From: Thermoanaerobaculia bacterium
Lineage (GTDB): Bacteria; Acidobacteriota; Thermoanaerobaculia; Multivoradales; J023
Assembly: GCA_028066595.1 (NCBI GenBank)
Contig: JALCBJ010000007.1
Location: forward strand, 1-64,000
DNA length: 64,000 bases
Direction: 5' to 3'
This document shows, in pieces, positions 45,561 to 53,728 of this stretch. The translations under genes and the position numbers were made by a program. The notes beneath the pieces are model-generated. The model ran no database searches, was not told the DNA's origin, and worked only from the letters and a program-made list of their open reading frames with translations. Positions within the stretch are counted from its first letter, which is position 1. Each line of letters starts with the position of its first letter.

Positions 45561-46916
45561 ATGTCGATATTGCGCGTGATCGTGGCTCGAGTTCGAGGGT
45601 TTTTGCGCCCAGATGACCTGGACCTGGACTTCCAACGAGAGCTGGAATCCCACCTCGACATGTCGACGGCAGACAAGATCCGACAGGGCATGCCGCCGGC
45701 AGAAGCGCGGCGCAGGGCCAGGATCGAGCTCGGGGGCCTGACTGCCCTGCCCTCAGCCATCGAGATGGGCTGGGGGGCGGTACGGAAGGGAGTACTCGGC
45801 CCGGGCTTCGCGGCGGACCAATACGTGACGGCAAGGCTTGAAGTCGACCGCGAGTTGATCGCTCTCGGCGAGGCTGCGGAAGATAGGCGTCCCTTCGCTT
45901 CCCACCTTGGAGCTCTCCAGGACGACGTGGTTCGCCGGCTGCAAGCCGAACCCGGCGTTCTGGGAGTGACACTCTCGGCCGCAGAGCCGGGTAACGGATC
46001 CTGGGCGACGATCGAGCTCGAAGGGATCCGCCAGGAGAACGAGAGTATCTTTGCGTCCGACAACAGGGTCCGCGTCAATCACGTGGATGAGTCTTTCTTC
46101 GATGTCTTCGAGATACCAATCCTGACGGGCCGCGGCTTCGAGGCGGGTGATTTCGCGTTGGGCGGAGCCCCGCTGATCGTCAGCGAGACCATCGCGCGAT
46201 CGCTTCTGGACGAAGGCAACCCCTTGGGTCGTCGGGTCCGCTATTCGAACCATCTCGAGGAAGGTCCGTCGGAAGCCCTGGAGCAGGCGAGTTGGTACGA
46301 GATCGTCGGAGTCGTGGCCGACCGCCCAGCCAACGAGAACCATGGCACTGTCTATCATCCGATGCGGTCTGGACAGATCCGCCCGACGGCCGTATCTGTG
46401 CGCCTGGGAATAGAACCCCACGGCTTCGCCGATCGCCTGCGGTTGATCATCTCCGCGGAATCCCCGGTCTCGAGGATCGAGGAGGTCATGACCCTCGATC
46501 AGATCTATCAACAGAGGCAATTCGGAAACAACATGGGAGCGCTATCGCTGGCGCTAGTGACGCTCAGCGTTCTTCTCCTGTCGGCGGCTGGCATCTATGC
46601 TCTGATGGCTTTCACGATCAGCCAACGGCGACGGGAGATCGGAATCCGCTCGGCCCTCGGAGCGCAGCCGAGTCGCGTCCTGCTGGCCATTTTCCGGCGG
46701 GCGATCGGACAGATCGGTGGGGGCGTGGTCGCCGGTGCCCTGGTGGCCCTCCTCATCGACTATCACCTGCCGGTAGAACAGATGGGCGGGTGGAATGTGC
46801 CAGGAGTCGTTCCGGGTGCAGCGGCGTTCATGTTGATCATCGGAGCGCTGGCTACCACCGGACCTGCACGCCGCGGGCTCCGGGTCGATTCGCTCGAGGA
46901 GCTACGGGAAGGCTGA
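45561..46916 (+). CDS. ADOP-type ABC permease (MacB/FtsX family), internally deleted
   Basis: 451 residues. The N-terminal 65 (DDLDLDFQRELESHLDMSTADKIRQGMPPAEARRRARIELGG) are the signature start of ADOP permeases, normally about 800-900 residues. Directly after, at about 45755-45805, the sequence jumps to the second periplasmic MacB-like domain (AADQYVTARLEVDRELIA, LQAEPGVLGVTLS, FDVFEIPILTGRGF) and ends with the second FtsX core (LVTLSVLLLSAAGIYALMAF, QRRREIGIRSALGAQ). The first periplasmic domain and FtsX core, some 350-400 residues, are missing but the frame is intact. Likely non-functional, though a half-permease cannot be excluded. No ATPase gene is adjacent. Confidence 0.8.
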   Translation: MSILRVIVARVRGFLRPDDLDLDFQRELESHLDMSTADKIRQGMPPAEARRRARIELGGLTALPSAIEMGWGAVRKGVLGPGFAADQYVTARLEVDRELIALGEAAEDRRPFASHLGALQDDVVRRLQAEPGVLGVTLSAAEPGNGSWATIELEGIRQENESIFASDNRVRVNHVDESFFDVFEIPILTGRGFEAGDFALGGAPLIVSETIARSLLDEGNPLGRRVRYSNHLEEGPSEALEQASWYEIVGVVADRPANENHGTVYHPMRSGQIRPTAVSVRLGIEPHGFADRLRLIISAESPVSRIEEVMTLDQIYQQRQFGNNMGALSLALVTLSVLLLSAAGIYALMAFTISQRRREIGIRSALGAQPSRVLLAIFRRAIGQIGGGVVAGALVALLIDYHLPVEQMGGWNVPGVVPGAAAFMLIIGALATTGPARRGLRVDSLEELREG

Positions 46917-47005
46917 GACGCAACCTGGTGGCTCCGCATCGAGGAGTGGCAGGAGCTGCGCGGAGAGTGGTTTCTCGAGTGCCTTCGCTTCGGGCCGAGG
47001 TTCGG

Positions 47006-47569
47006 TCACGCCGCCAGCTCACCGCTCAACCAGATGCGGGCCGCCTCCCAGTCGCGGGCGGCAGTAGCTCGGGAGATCTCGGCGACCTCGGCGGCTTCGT
47101 CGAGCGTCAATCCACCGAAGAACCGCAACTCGACGAGCTGGGCGGGCCGGGGAGCGACCTTGGCGAAGCGCTCGAGGGCACGGTGCAGGTCGAGTACGTC
47201 GACCTGCGACTCCGGTGTGACCCCGGAGTCCGTGTGCAATGTGACTCGATCTTCGGGACCGATTCGTTTCTGCGCTAGCTGGCGGCGGGCGTGGTCTACC
47301 AAGACGCGCCGCATCACCTGGGATGCCAAAGCGAAGAAATGCACTCGGTCTAACGCCTCGACCTGGCTGCCGAAGAGTCGCAGAAAGGCCTCGTGCACGA
47401 GCTCGGTCGGCTGCAACGTGTGATGGGCTCTCTCTCGTCGCAAATGGTTGGCCGCCAGGCCACGGAGCTCTTGGTACACAAGGGGCAGGAGCTCTTCTTC
47501 CGCCCGTTCTTCGCCGGAACGCCAACGGGAGAAGAGTCGGGTTACGTGTCCGGGAGAGCTGCTGGTCAT
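47006..47569 (-). CDS. ECF sigma factor, Acidobacteria-type (TIGR02999-like)
   Basis: 187 residues with sigma region 2 (LQPTELVHEAFLRLFG, FFALASQVMRRVLVDHARR) and region 4 (LVELRFFGGLTLDEAAEVAEISRATAARDWEAAR). This group of ECF factors is usually paired with PknB-type kinases. It follows the large kinase gene at 47.7 kb by 146 bases on the same strand, so one kinase lies between two sigma-factor genes. The region below it holds no kinase, so this copy has no downstream partner. No anti-sigma gene is seen. Confidence 0.92.
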   Translation of the reverse strand: MTSSSPGHVTRLFSRWRSGEERAEEELLPLVYQELRGLAANHLRRERAHHTLQPTELVHEAFLRLFGSQVEALDRVHFFALASQVMRRVLVDHARRQLAQKRIGPEDRVTLHTDSGVTPESQVDVLDLHRALERFAKVAPRPAQLVELRFFGGLTLDEAAEVAEISRATAARDWEAARIWLSGELAA

Positions 47570-47715
47570 GTCATCTGATTCGTAGGCCGCCGCGGCTACG
47601 GATCACTGTACCCGAGCCATCGGGCCATGACGACTCGTCGCATGGACTTTCGCTCGTCAGCCCGCCTGGCTTCAGGCTGGGACGAGTATCCTCAGGTACG
47701 AGTCGTTGTAACGCG

Positions 47716-50679
47716 TCAGATCGCTTCGGTCGAGGCTTCGGGCGGGAGCCTTCCCGAACGGAATTCGGCCAGTCGTCGTGTGGCGTCTCGCGTAGCGATA
47801 CCTGTATCGCCGTACGCCTCGCGCAGACGCTCGAGAGACCGCTCCAACAGAACCACAGGATCCGGGGCGGCCTGCCGAACGGCGGCACAATCCGAGCAGC
47901 CAGCCAGGGCCAAGCCGAGGATGCTCTCGACGAAGGCGATGCGCCGATGACTCGGCGGGAACTTTTCACTGTAGAGCTCGATGGCTCTCCAGGCACTGTC
48001 CGCAGCTTCCTCATACCTACCCAGGTCAGTCAACACGTCTCCGTGTTGAGCAAGATGGGGAGCCAGGCGCCAGTCTCCCTCGCCGTAGGTTTCGGTCAGC
48101 TGCTGAACACTCTCGGAGATCATGGCTTCGGCCGTTGGAGAGTCACCCTGTCGCTTCGTGATGTCGGCGAGGGTCATGCGCGCACTGGCCACCCGTTCGT
48201 GGGTCTCCCCGAATCGTTGTGTCGTGGACTCTAGAGCTCGCCTGGCGAGCTGCCGAGCTTCATCGAAGCGATGGAGCTCGACCAGCAGACCGGCCAAATT
48301 CAGCTCGACGAAGGCGTAGCGGGGATGGTCCTCACCCAGAGCCTGGCCGATGGCTCGCAGAGCACCCCGGTAGGAACGTTCCGCCTTCTCCGTAGCGCCC
48401 CGGTTGCGCTGCACTCCTGCGAGCACGGCCCGCGTGTTGCCCACCTCCGGGTGTTCCTCTCCCCAGATCTGTCGCATGACGCCCAACGACTCGGCGAGGG
48501 TCACCTCCGCTTCGTCGTACAGACCCATCTCGTTACACAGGGCACCCAGGTTGTTGAGACTCGCCGCCGTCGCCGGATGGACGTCGCCATGGTATTTGCG
48601 CTGTCCCTCCAGGACCGTACGGTGCGCTTCGAGTGATTCGTCGAACCTCCCCGCTTCGTAGAGGATCACCGCCATGTCGCTGGCTCGTTCGAGGACTATC
48701 GGATGGCTCTCCTCGTAGAGTGCGCGCGCTGCGTCCAAGGCCTCCCGGCCTACCGTGAGGGCCGATTCGTAGTCTTCTCGGTAAAAGTGGACGTGAGCCA
48801 GCGTCGCGAGGTCGGTCGCCAGGTGGGCGTCTTCGGCTGCTCCGGCGCGGTGGATCGCCAGAGCTTGGAGCGCCAGTTCCAGCGCGGGCTGCAGCTTCCC
48901 GGCCTTCGCCTCGATCTCCGCCAGCTGGCGAGTGGCGGCACCGGCCTCGGCCGAGTCTTCGCCGTGCAGCTTCCGGACGGTTCCCAAGGCCTTCGATGCG
49001 GCTTCGCGGGCCTCGTCCAGCCGGCCTTCGGCAATGCGGAGTCGGGCTACCTCGGTCAGGATATGGGCTTCGTTCCCGGTGCCCGACCAACCGACTTCGT
49101 CTTGGATCGCCATCGCCCGGTCGAGGCTCTCCCTCGCCTGATCGGCCAAGCCGAGGTTGAGAAACGCGCCACCTACGACGCCGTGGAGATGAGCTCGTAG
49201 GTCCGGCTCCTGCCCGAGCTCGTTGTCGATCCGCTCCGCGCGGTGCTCGAGGAGCGATTGGACCGTCGTGTCCTCTCCTTGAAGCGCTTGGGGATCCGGG
49301 CGGATCGACTCGGCCAAGAACGATACGACCCGCTCTGCACGCTGCCGCTGCCGGTTCGCCTCGTCGCGCTCCTGCGCGAGTCGGTGCGACTGCTTCCAGA
49401 GTGCCGCGGTCGCGCCGACGACCAGCAATGTCAGCAACAAGGAGTTGGTGACCGCCACGCGGTGGCGGCGAAGAAACTTGCCCCAGCGGTATCGGCGGGT
49501 CGCCGGCCGAGCGCGAATCGGCAGACCTTCCAGGTGGCGACAGATGTCTTCGGCCATCTCTTCTACCGAGCGATAGCGTCGGGCCGGGTCGGCCTCCAGC
49601 GCGTGGAGGATGATGGCGTCGAGGTCGCCCTGAAGCCGATGGCGCAGGGCGGGAATCGAGTCCTGTCGGACCTCGGCGCGATAGCCGACCTCTTCCTCGG
49701 ATTCTTCGGAGCTGGACTGCCAGAGCGAGCTGGGCCTGGGCGGTGTCGAGCTGCGCAGAAGCTCGAGTCGCACCGGCCAGGGAACGTCCGACGAGCCCCA
49801 GGGCTTTCTGCCGGTCGACAACTCGAAGAGCAGCACGCCGAGGGAGTACACGTCGCTCGACGTGGTCATGCGCTCCCCGGCGAGGTGCTCCGGGCTGGCG
49901 TATTCGGGTGTCAGGATCTTCTGTTCGGGGCCGGTTCGAGCGGCTCCCGAGACGGGGCTCAGAATCTTGGCGATGCCGAAGTCCAGGAGCTTGGCGTGGC
50001 CCTCTGCGTCCACCAGAATGTTTCCGGGCTTGAGATCGCGATGAATGATTAGCTGGGCGTGGGCGTGACGCACCGCGTCGCAGACCTCCAGGAACAAATG
50101 TAGACGCTGGTCGATGGACCAACGTTCCTGGTCGCAGTACGAAGTCAGTGGCTCGCCGTGGATGTACTCCATGACCAGAAAAGGCAGCCCGTCATCCGTT
50201 TCTCCCGCATCCAGAAGTCGGGCAATGGTGGGGTGTTGAAGGCTCGCCAACACCTGTTTCTCGATGCGAAATCGTCGCTGGAGATCCTCGCGGTCGACGT
50301 CCAGGTCCGCCAGCAGCTCCCGGCGTAGCACCTTGATCGCTACCTGCTGCCGATATTCCTCGTCGATCCGTTCGCCGAGGTAGACACGGCTGGTACCGCC
50401 GGAGCCGATCTCGGCCACGGCTCGATAGCGCTGGCCGAAACCAGGCAGCGTCGGCGTTTCGCCGTCGAGCCGCACATCGTGAGCCTCGGCGATCGGTTCC
50501 AGGAACGGTTCGGGTTCTCGATCTCGATCCAGAAGGTCCCTGGCGATCTCCCGAACCTCGGGCGACGCATCGGCTTCTTCGAGGAAGGCGTTTCGTTCGT
50601 CTTCGCAGACGTCTAGAGCGCGCTCGAAGAGGGATTGGGCTTGTCGCTCGAGGTCGGAGCGGGATCCCGCGTCTTCCAT
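47716..50679 (-). CDS. transmembrane Ser/Thr protein kinase with TPR domain
   Basis: 987 residues. N-terminal helical extension (1-80); kinase domain (85-375) with glycine loop EIGSGGTSRV, Lys116 in QQVAIKV, catalytic HRDLKPGN (Asp215), DFGIAK (Asp233) and the SPE substrate motif; a membrane helix (about 412-435); and an extracytoplasmic array of TPR-like repeats to the C terminus (DLATLAHVHFYREDYESAL, SLNNLGALCNEMGLYDEAE). All catalytic residues are present. The ATG directly follows the stop of the ECF sigma factor (TGAATG), the typical coupling by which this kinase group controls its sigma factor through phosphorylation. Confidence 0.94.
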   Translation of the reverse strand: MEDAGSRSDLERQAQSLFERALDVCEDERNAFLEEADASPEVREIARDLLDRDREPEPFLEPIAEAHDVRLDGETPTLPGFGQRYRAVAEIGSGGTSRVYLGERIDEEYRQQVAIKVLRRELLADLDVDREDLQRRFRIEKQVLASLQHPTIARLLDAGETDDGLPFLVMEYIHGEPLTSYCDQERWSIDQRLHLFLEVCDAVRHAHAQLIIHRDLKPGNILVDAEGHAKLLDFGIAKILSPVSGAARTGPEQKILTPEYASPEHLAGERMTTSSDVYSLGVLLFELSTGRKPWGSSDVPWPVRLELLRSSTPPRPSSLWQSSSEESEEEVGYRAEVRQDSIPALRHRLQGDLDAIILHALEADPARRYRSVEEMAEDICRHLEGLPIRARPATRRYRWGKFLRRHRVAVTNSLLLTLLVVGATAALWKQSHRLAQERDEANRQRQRAERVVSFLAESIRPDPQALQGEDTTVQSLLEHRAERIDNELGQEPDLRAHLHGVVGGAFLNLGLADQARESLDRAMAIQDEVGWSGTGNEAHILTEVARLRIAEGRLDEAREAASKALGTVRKLHGEDSAEAGAATRQLAEIEAKAGKLQPALELALQALAIHRAGAAEDAHLATDLATLAHVHFYREDYESALTVGREALDAARALYEESHPIVLERASDMAVILYEAGRFDESLEAHRTVLEGQRKYHGDVHPATAASLNNLGALCNEMGLYDEAEVTLAESLGVMRQIWGEEHPEVGNTRAVLAGVQRNRGATEKAERSYRGALRAIGQALGEDHPRYAFVELNLAGLLVELHRFDEARQLARRALESTTQRFGETHERVASARMTLADITKRQGDSPTAEAMISESVQQLTETYGEGDWRLAPHLAQHGDVLTDLGRYEEAADSAWRAIELYSEKFPPSHRRIAFVESILGLALAGCSDCAAVRQAAPDPVVLLERSLERLREAYGDTGIATRDATRRLAEFRSGRLPPEASTEAI

Positions 50680-51237
50680 TCAGGCGGTCAGCTCGCGGTG
50701 TAGCCAAGAGCGAGCGAATCGCCATCGACGCACGACGGTGGCGCGGGCCATTCCCAACACGAGGCCGCAATCTTCGAGGCTGAGCCCTCCGAAGAAGTGC
50801 AGCTTCACGACCTCCACGGCCGAGGCGTCGATCCCCGCCAGCCGAGACAGGGCTTGGTCTACGGCCAGGACGTCGACCGACGTGCCGGACTCGCAGCTCA
50901 GATCGCGTTCGAAGTCCACACGCTGCCAGTGGCCTCCACGTTTGAGGCGTCGACGATGACGTGCATGGTCGAGCACGATCCGTCGACACAGGCGTGCGGC
51001 CACCGCCAACAAATGGCGGCGGTCCTGCCAAGAAACATCCCGCTGGTCGGCCAGCTTGAGGTAAAGGTCTTGGGCCAGATCCGATGGGCGGCATGAGATG
51101 CCCGAGCCAGGCAGCATCGCTCGCCGCGCCAGCTGCTGGAGGTCCGGGTAGATCCGGGCCATGAGCTGTTCGCCTGCGTCGGCCGAGCCGCGGTTCCAGG
51201 CTCGGATCAGGGAAGTGGTGTCGCTGGCCTCGTGCAT
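50680..51237 (-). CDS. ECF sigma factor coupled to the TPR kinase
   Basis: 185 residues from the ATG at 51237 (the frame is open to 51396). Region 2 (CRPSDLAQDLYLKLADQ, HLLAVAARLCRRIVLDHARH) and region 4 (VVKLHFFGGLSLEDCGLVLGMARATVVRRW) fit the Acidobacteria-type ECF group, though diverged from the copy at 47.0 kb: here the linker between regions is longer in charge and carries RRRLKRGGHW. Its stop abuts the kinase start. Divergent from the secreted repeat protein at 51508, a candidate target with a 270-base shared control region. Confidence 0.9.
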   Translation of the reverse strand: MHEASDTTSLIRAWNRGSADAGEQLMARIYPDLQQLARRAMLPGSGISCRPSDLAQDLYLKLADQRDVSWQDRRHLLAVAARLCRRIVLDHARHRRRLKRGGHWQRVDFERDLSCESGTSVDVLAVDQALSRLAGIDASAVEVVKLHFFGGLSLEDCGLVLGMARATVVRRWRFARSWLHRELTA

Positions 51238-51507
51238 CGAATCCGCTCGTCGGCGCAACGAGTGATTCAAACGAATATGACTCTCCCCGTTGCCCGATGT
51301 CGCGTTGAAGTATATGCGGCCCCTCGTCAGCAGACCCTGGTCGGCTGACACACGGGAAGGTCGTGCCACGTCGAATGGACGAGACCCTCGGGCCACGCTG
51401 CTCTGCCGGCGGAGTCAACAGAGAAGTCCTGTCCTCCGTCGATCCTCTCAGCGCTCTCACCGGAACTTCGGGACGCCGGCGAGAGCGGTCCAGGCCCAGG
51501 AGTCATC

Positions 51508-53613
51508 ATGCGTCGCACCAAATCGCCGAGTGATTTCTTTTTCCTTGCCATCCTCTCTTTGGGACTCGCTGCCGTCGTGCCGATGTCGCTTTCCGCCCAG
51601 GCCGTGCCGCAGGGTGCGGAGTTTCCGGTCAACAACGAGACGACCGGCAATCAGGACTGGCCGCGTGTTTCCGCGGATGGCGATGGCAACTTCGTCGTCG
51701 TGTGGCAATCGGCCAGCGACGATGTCGACACCGCCGGAACCAGCGTGCACGGGCGTCGCTACGATTCCTCGGGGACGGCCCTCGGCACCCAGTTCCTCGT
51801 CAATACCTACACCACGTACAGCCAGTCGTTCCCCGACGTCGAATCGACCACGGACGGTCGCTTCGTGGTGGTCTTTCAAGGTGGATACAACCCCGGGGAC
51901 TACAACGAGATCTTTGCCCGTCGCTTCGATACCACTGGCACCGCCGTCGGTAACGAGATGCAGGTCAATACCATCGCCACTGCCGATCAGAGCCGCTCCG
52001 TCGTGGCCATGGATTCCTCCGGTGGCTTCGCAGTGGCCTGGACGCGGGACTGCTGCCCCCCAGGAGGAGACGCGAGCGCCAAGTCGGTGGCGTTTCAGCG
52101 ATTCTCGTCTGCAGGTGTCGCCATCGGTGGCGAGTTGCAAACGAATACGTTCACTACCGGCAGCCAACAGTTCCCCGATCTGGTGATCGAGCCGGATGGA
52201 GACTTCCAGGTGGTGTGGACCAGTGACGGACCGACGCCGGGAGACTCGAGCTTCTCCAGCTCCCATCGCCGGCTTTTCGATTCGTCGGGTAGCGCCGTCG
52301 GAGCGGAGATCCAGATCAACACCTATACGACGGGAAGTCAGGCCGGTCCTGAGATCGCGCGCGACGCACAAGGGAACTTCGTGGTGGTCTGGATCGGTAG
52401 CTCGTCGCCTGGCAACGACAACAGCATTTTCAGCATCCAGGCCCGGCGCTACGCGAGCGATGGCACAGCGCTCACCGACGACTTCCAGGTCAATACGATC
52501 ACCACCAACAATCAGAACAATCCGGCCGTGGACATGGCAGCCGACGGGACCTTCGTCGTGGTGTGGCACTCCAACGCCGTCGACACGACGACCGGCATCA
52601 CCGGCAGGTTGTTCGACTCTTCCGGTAGCGCCGTCGGCACCGAATTCGAAATCAACACCTACACAACAGGCCAACAAGCGTTCCCAGACGTCGCGATCGC
52701 CGAGGACGGTAGCTCTTTCGTGGTGGTTTGGGAGTCTGCCACTGTCGATGGCTCCGGCGACGGCATCCGGGCTCGCCGATTCGTGCCCGATAGTGATCAA
52801 GACGGCGTGGGCGACGGTGACGACCTATGTCCGGGTTTCGACGACACTGCGGACAACGACGCCGACGGTACGCCGGACGATTGCGACATCTGCGCCGGCT
52901 CGGACGATTCGGTGGACTCGGACAGCGACGGTGTTCCGGACGGCTGTGACGTGTGCGCGGGGTTCGACGACTCGGTGGATTCCGACAGTGACGGCGTTCC
53001 CGATGGCTGTGACATGTGTGCCGGCTCGGACGACTCGGTGGACTCGGACAGCGACGGCGTCCCGGACGGTTGCGACATCTGTGCTGGCTCGGACGATTCG
53101 GTGGACTCGGACAGCGACGGTGTTCCGGACGGCTGCGACGTCTGCGCGGGGTTCGACGACTCGGTCGACTCGGATAGTGACGGCGTTCCGGACGGCTGTG
53201 ATGTCTGTGCTGGTTTCGACGACTCGGTGGACTCGGACGTCGACACCATTCCCGACGGCTGCGACGTCTGTCCCGGATTCAGCGACTTACTGGACAGCGA
53301 CTTCGACGGTGTCCCCGATGGCTGCGACATCTGCGCGGGTTCGGATGACGCGATCGATTCGGACAGCGATGGTGTTCCTGATGGATGCGACCAATGTCCG
53401 GGAAGCGACGACTCTCTAGACGACGATGGCGATGGTGTTCCCGATGGCTGTGACGTCTGTCAGGGTGACGATGCAACGGGCGACGACGACGGTGACGGCC
53501 TGTGTGCCGATACAGATTGCGACGACACCGATCCGACGAACGCTTGCGCTGTGATCTTCACCGATGGCTTCGAGTCGGGAAATACGACGCAGTGGAGCTC
53601 GACAGTGCAGTGA
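51508..53613 (+). CDS. secreted surface protein: propeller-like repeats, TSP3-type calcium-binding repeats, DGFE tail
   Basis: 701 residues. Signal peptide 1-31 (ending PMSLSAQA). Residues 32-425 hold about six units of 55-65 residues, each with a FVVVW strand and an xxNTYTTGxQ turn (FVVVWQSASDDVD, FVVVWIGSSSPG, EINTYTTGQQAF), suggesting a beta-propeller. Residues 440-650 are ten 21-residue units with CxxC and DSDSDGVPDG, calcium-binding thrombospondin type-3-like. The protein ends with IFTDGFESGNTTQWSSTVQ, closely matching the tail of the frameshifted surface protein at 37.3 kb. AGGAG precedes the ATG. Probably displayed or secreted. Confidence 0.85.
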   Translation: MRRTKSPSDFFFLAILSLGLAAVVPMSLSAQAVPQGAEFPVNNETTGNQDWPRVSADGDGNFVVVWQSASDDVDTAGTSVHGRRYDSSGTALGTQFLVNTYTTYSQSFPDVESTTDGRFVVVFQGGYNPGDYNEIFARRFDTTGTAVGNEMQVNTIATADQSRSVVAMDSSGGFAVAWTRDCCPPGGDASAKSVAFQRFSSAGVAIGGELQTNTFTTGSQQFPDLVIEPDGDFQVVWTSDGPTPGDSSFSSSHRRLFDSSGSAVGAEIQINTYTTGSQAGPEIARDAQGNFVVVWIGSSSPGNDNSIFSIQARRYASDGTALTDDFQVNTITTNNQNNPAVDMAADGTFVVVWHSNAVDTTTGITGRLFDSSGSAVGTEFEINTYTTGQQAFPDVAIAEDGSSFVVVWESATVDGSGDGIRARRFVPDSDQDGVGDGDDLCPGFDDTADNDADGTPDDCDICAGSDDSVDSDSDGVPDGCDVCAGFDDSVDSDSDGVPDGCDMCAGSDDSVDSDSDGVPDGCDICAGSDDSVDSDSDGVPDGCDVCAGFDDSVDSDSDGVPDGCDVCAGFDDSVDSDVDTIPDGCDVCPGFSDLLDSDFDGVPDGCDICAGSDDAIDSDSDGVPDGCDQCPGSDDSLDDDGDGVPDGCDVCQGDDATGDDDGDGLCADTDCDDTDPTNACAVIFTDGFESGNTTQWSSTVQ
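52828..53460 (+). repeat. ten 63-bp tandem coding repeats (21-residue TSP3-like units)
   Basis: The units CDxCAGxDDSVDSDSDGVPDG repeat in frame with period 63. Units 2-6 are nearly identical at DNA level, alternating AGS and AGF forms, while the first and last units are diverged. This pattern indicates recent expansion from the middle by slippage or unequal exchange. Confidence 0.9.
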
Positions 53614-53728
53614 TTGCCGGCGCTGGTCAGCCTGGCCCGTATCGCACCAGGTACCCGCCCACTTCGACGTCGACCGAGGCACGCAACCGTTCTCCGGGTG
53701 CAATCGTAGAGCAGCGCTGCCGTCACGG

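Noticed and set aside
47653-47686. Hairpin between the kinase stop and the 47-kb ECF gene considered as a terminator
   Set aside because: Stem is interrupted (6 bp plus 5 bp) and no T-run follows on the minus strand, so termination is doubtful and read-through into the sigma gene remains possible.
52828-53460. Regular tandem repeats considered as a CRISPR array
   Set aside because: The repeats are contiguous with no spacers, period 63 keeps the reading frame, and they encode a clear protein repeat.
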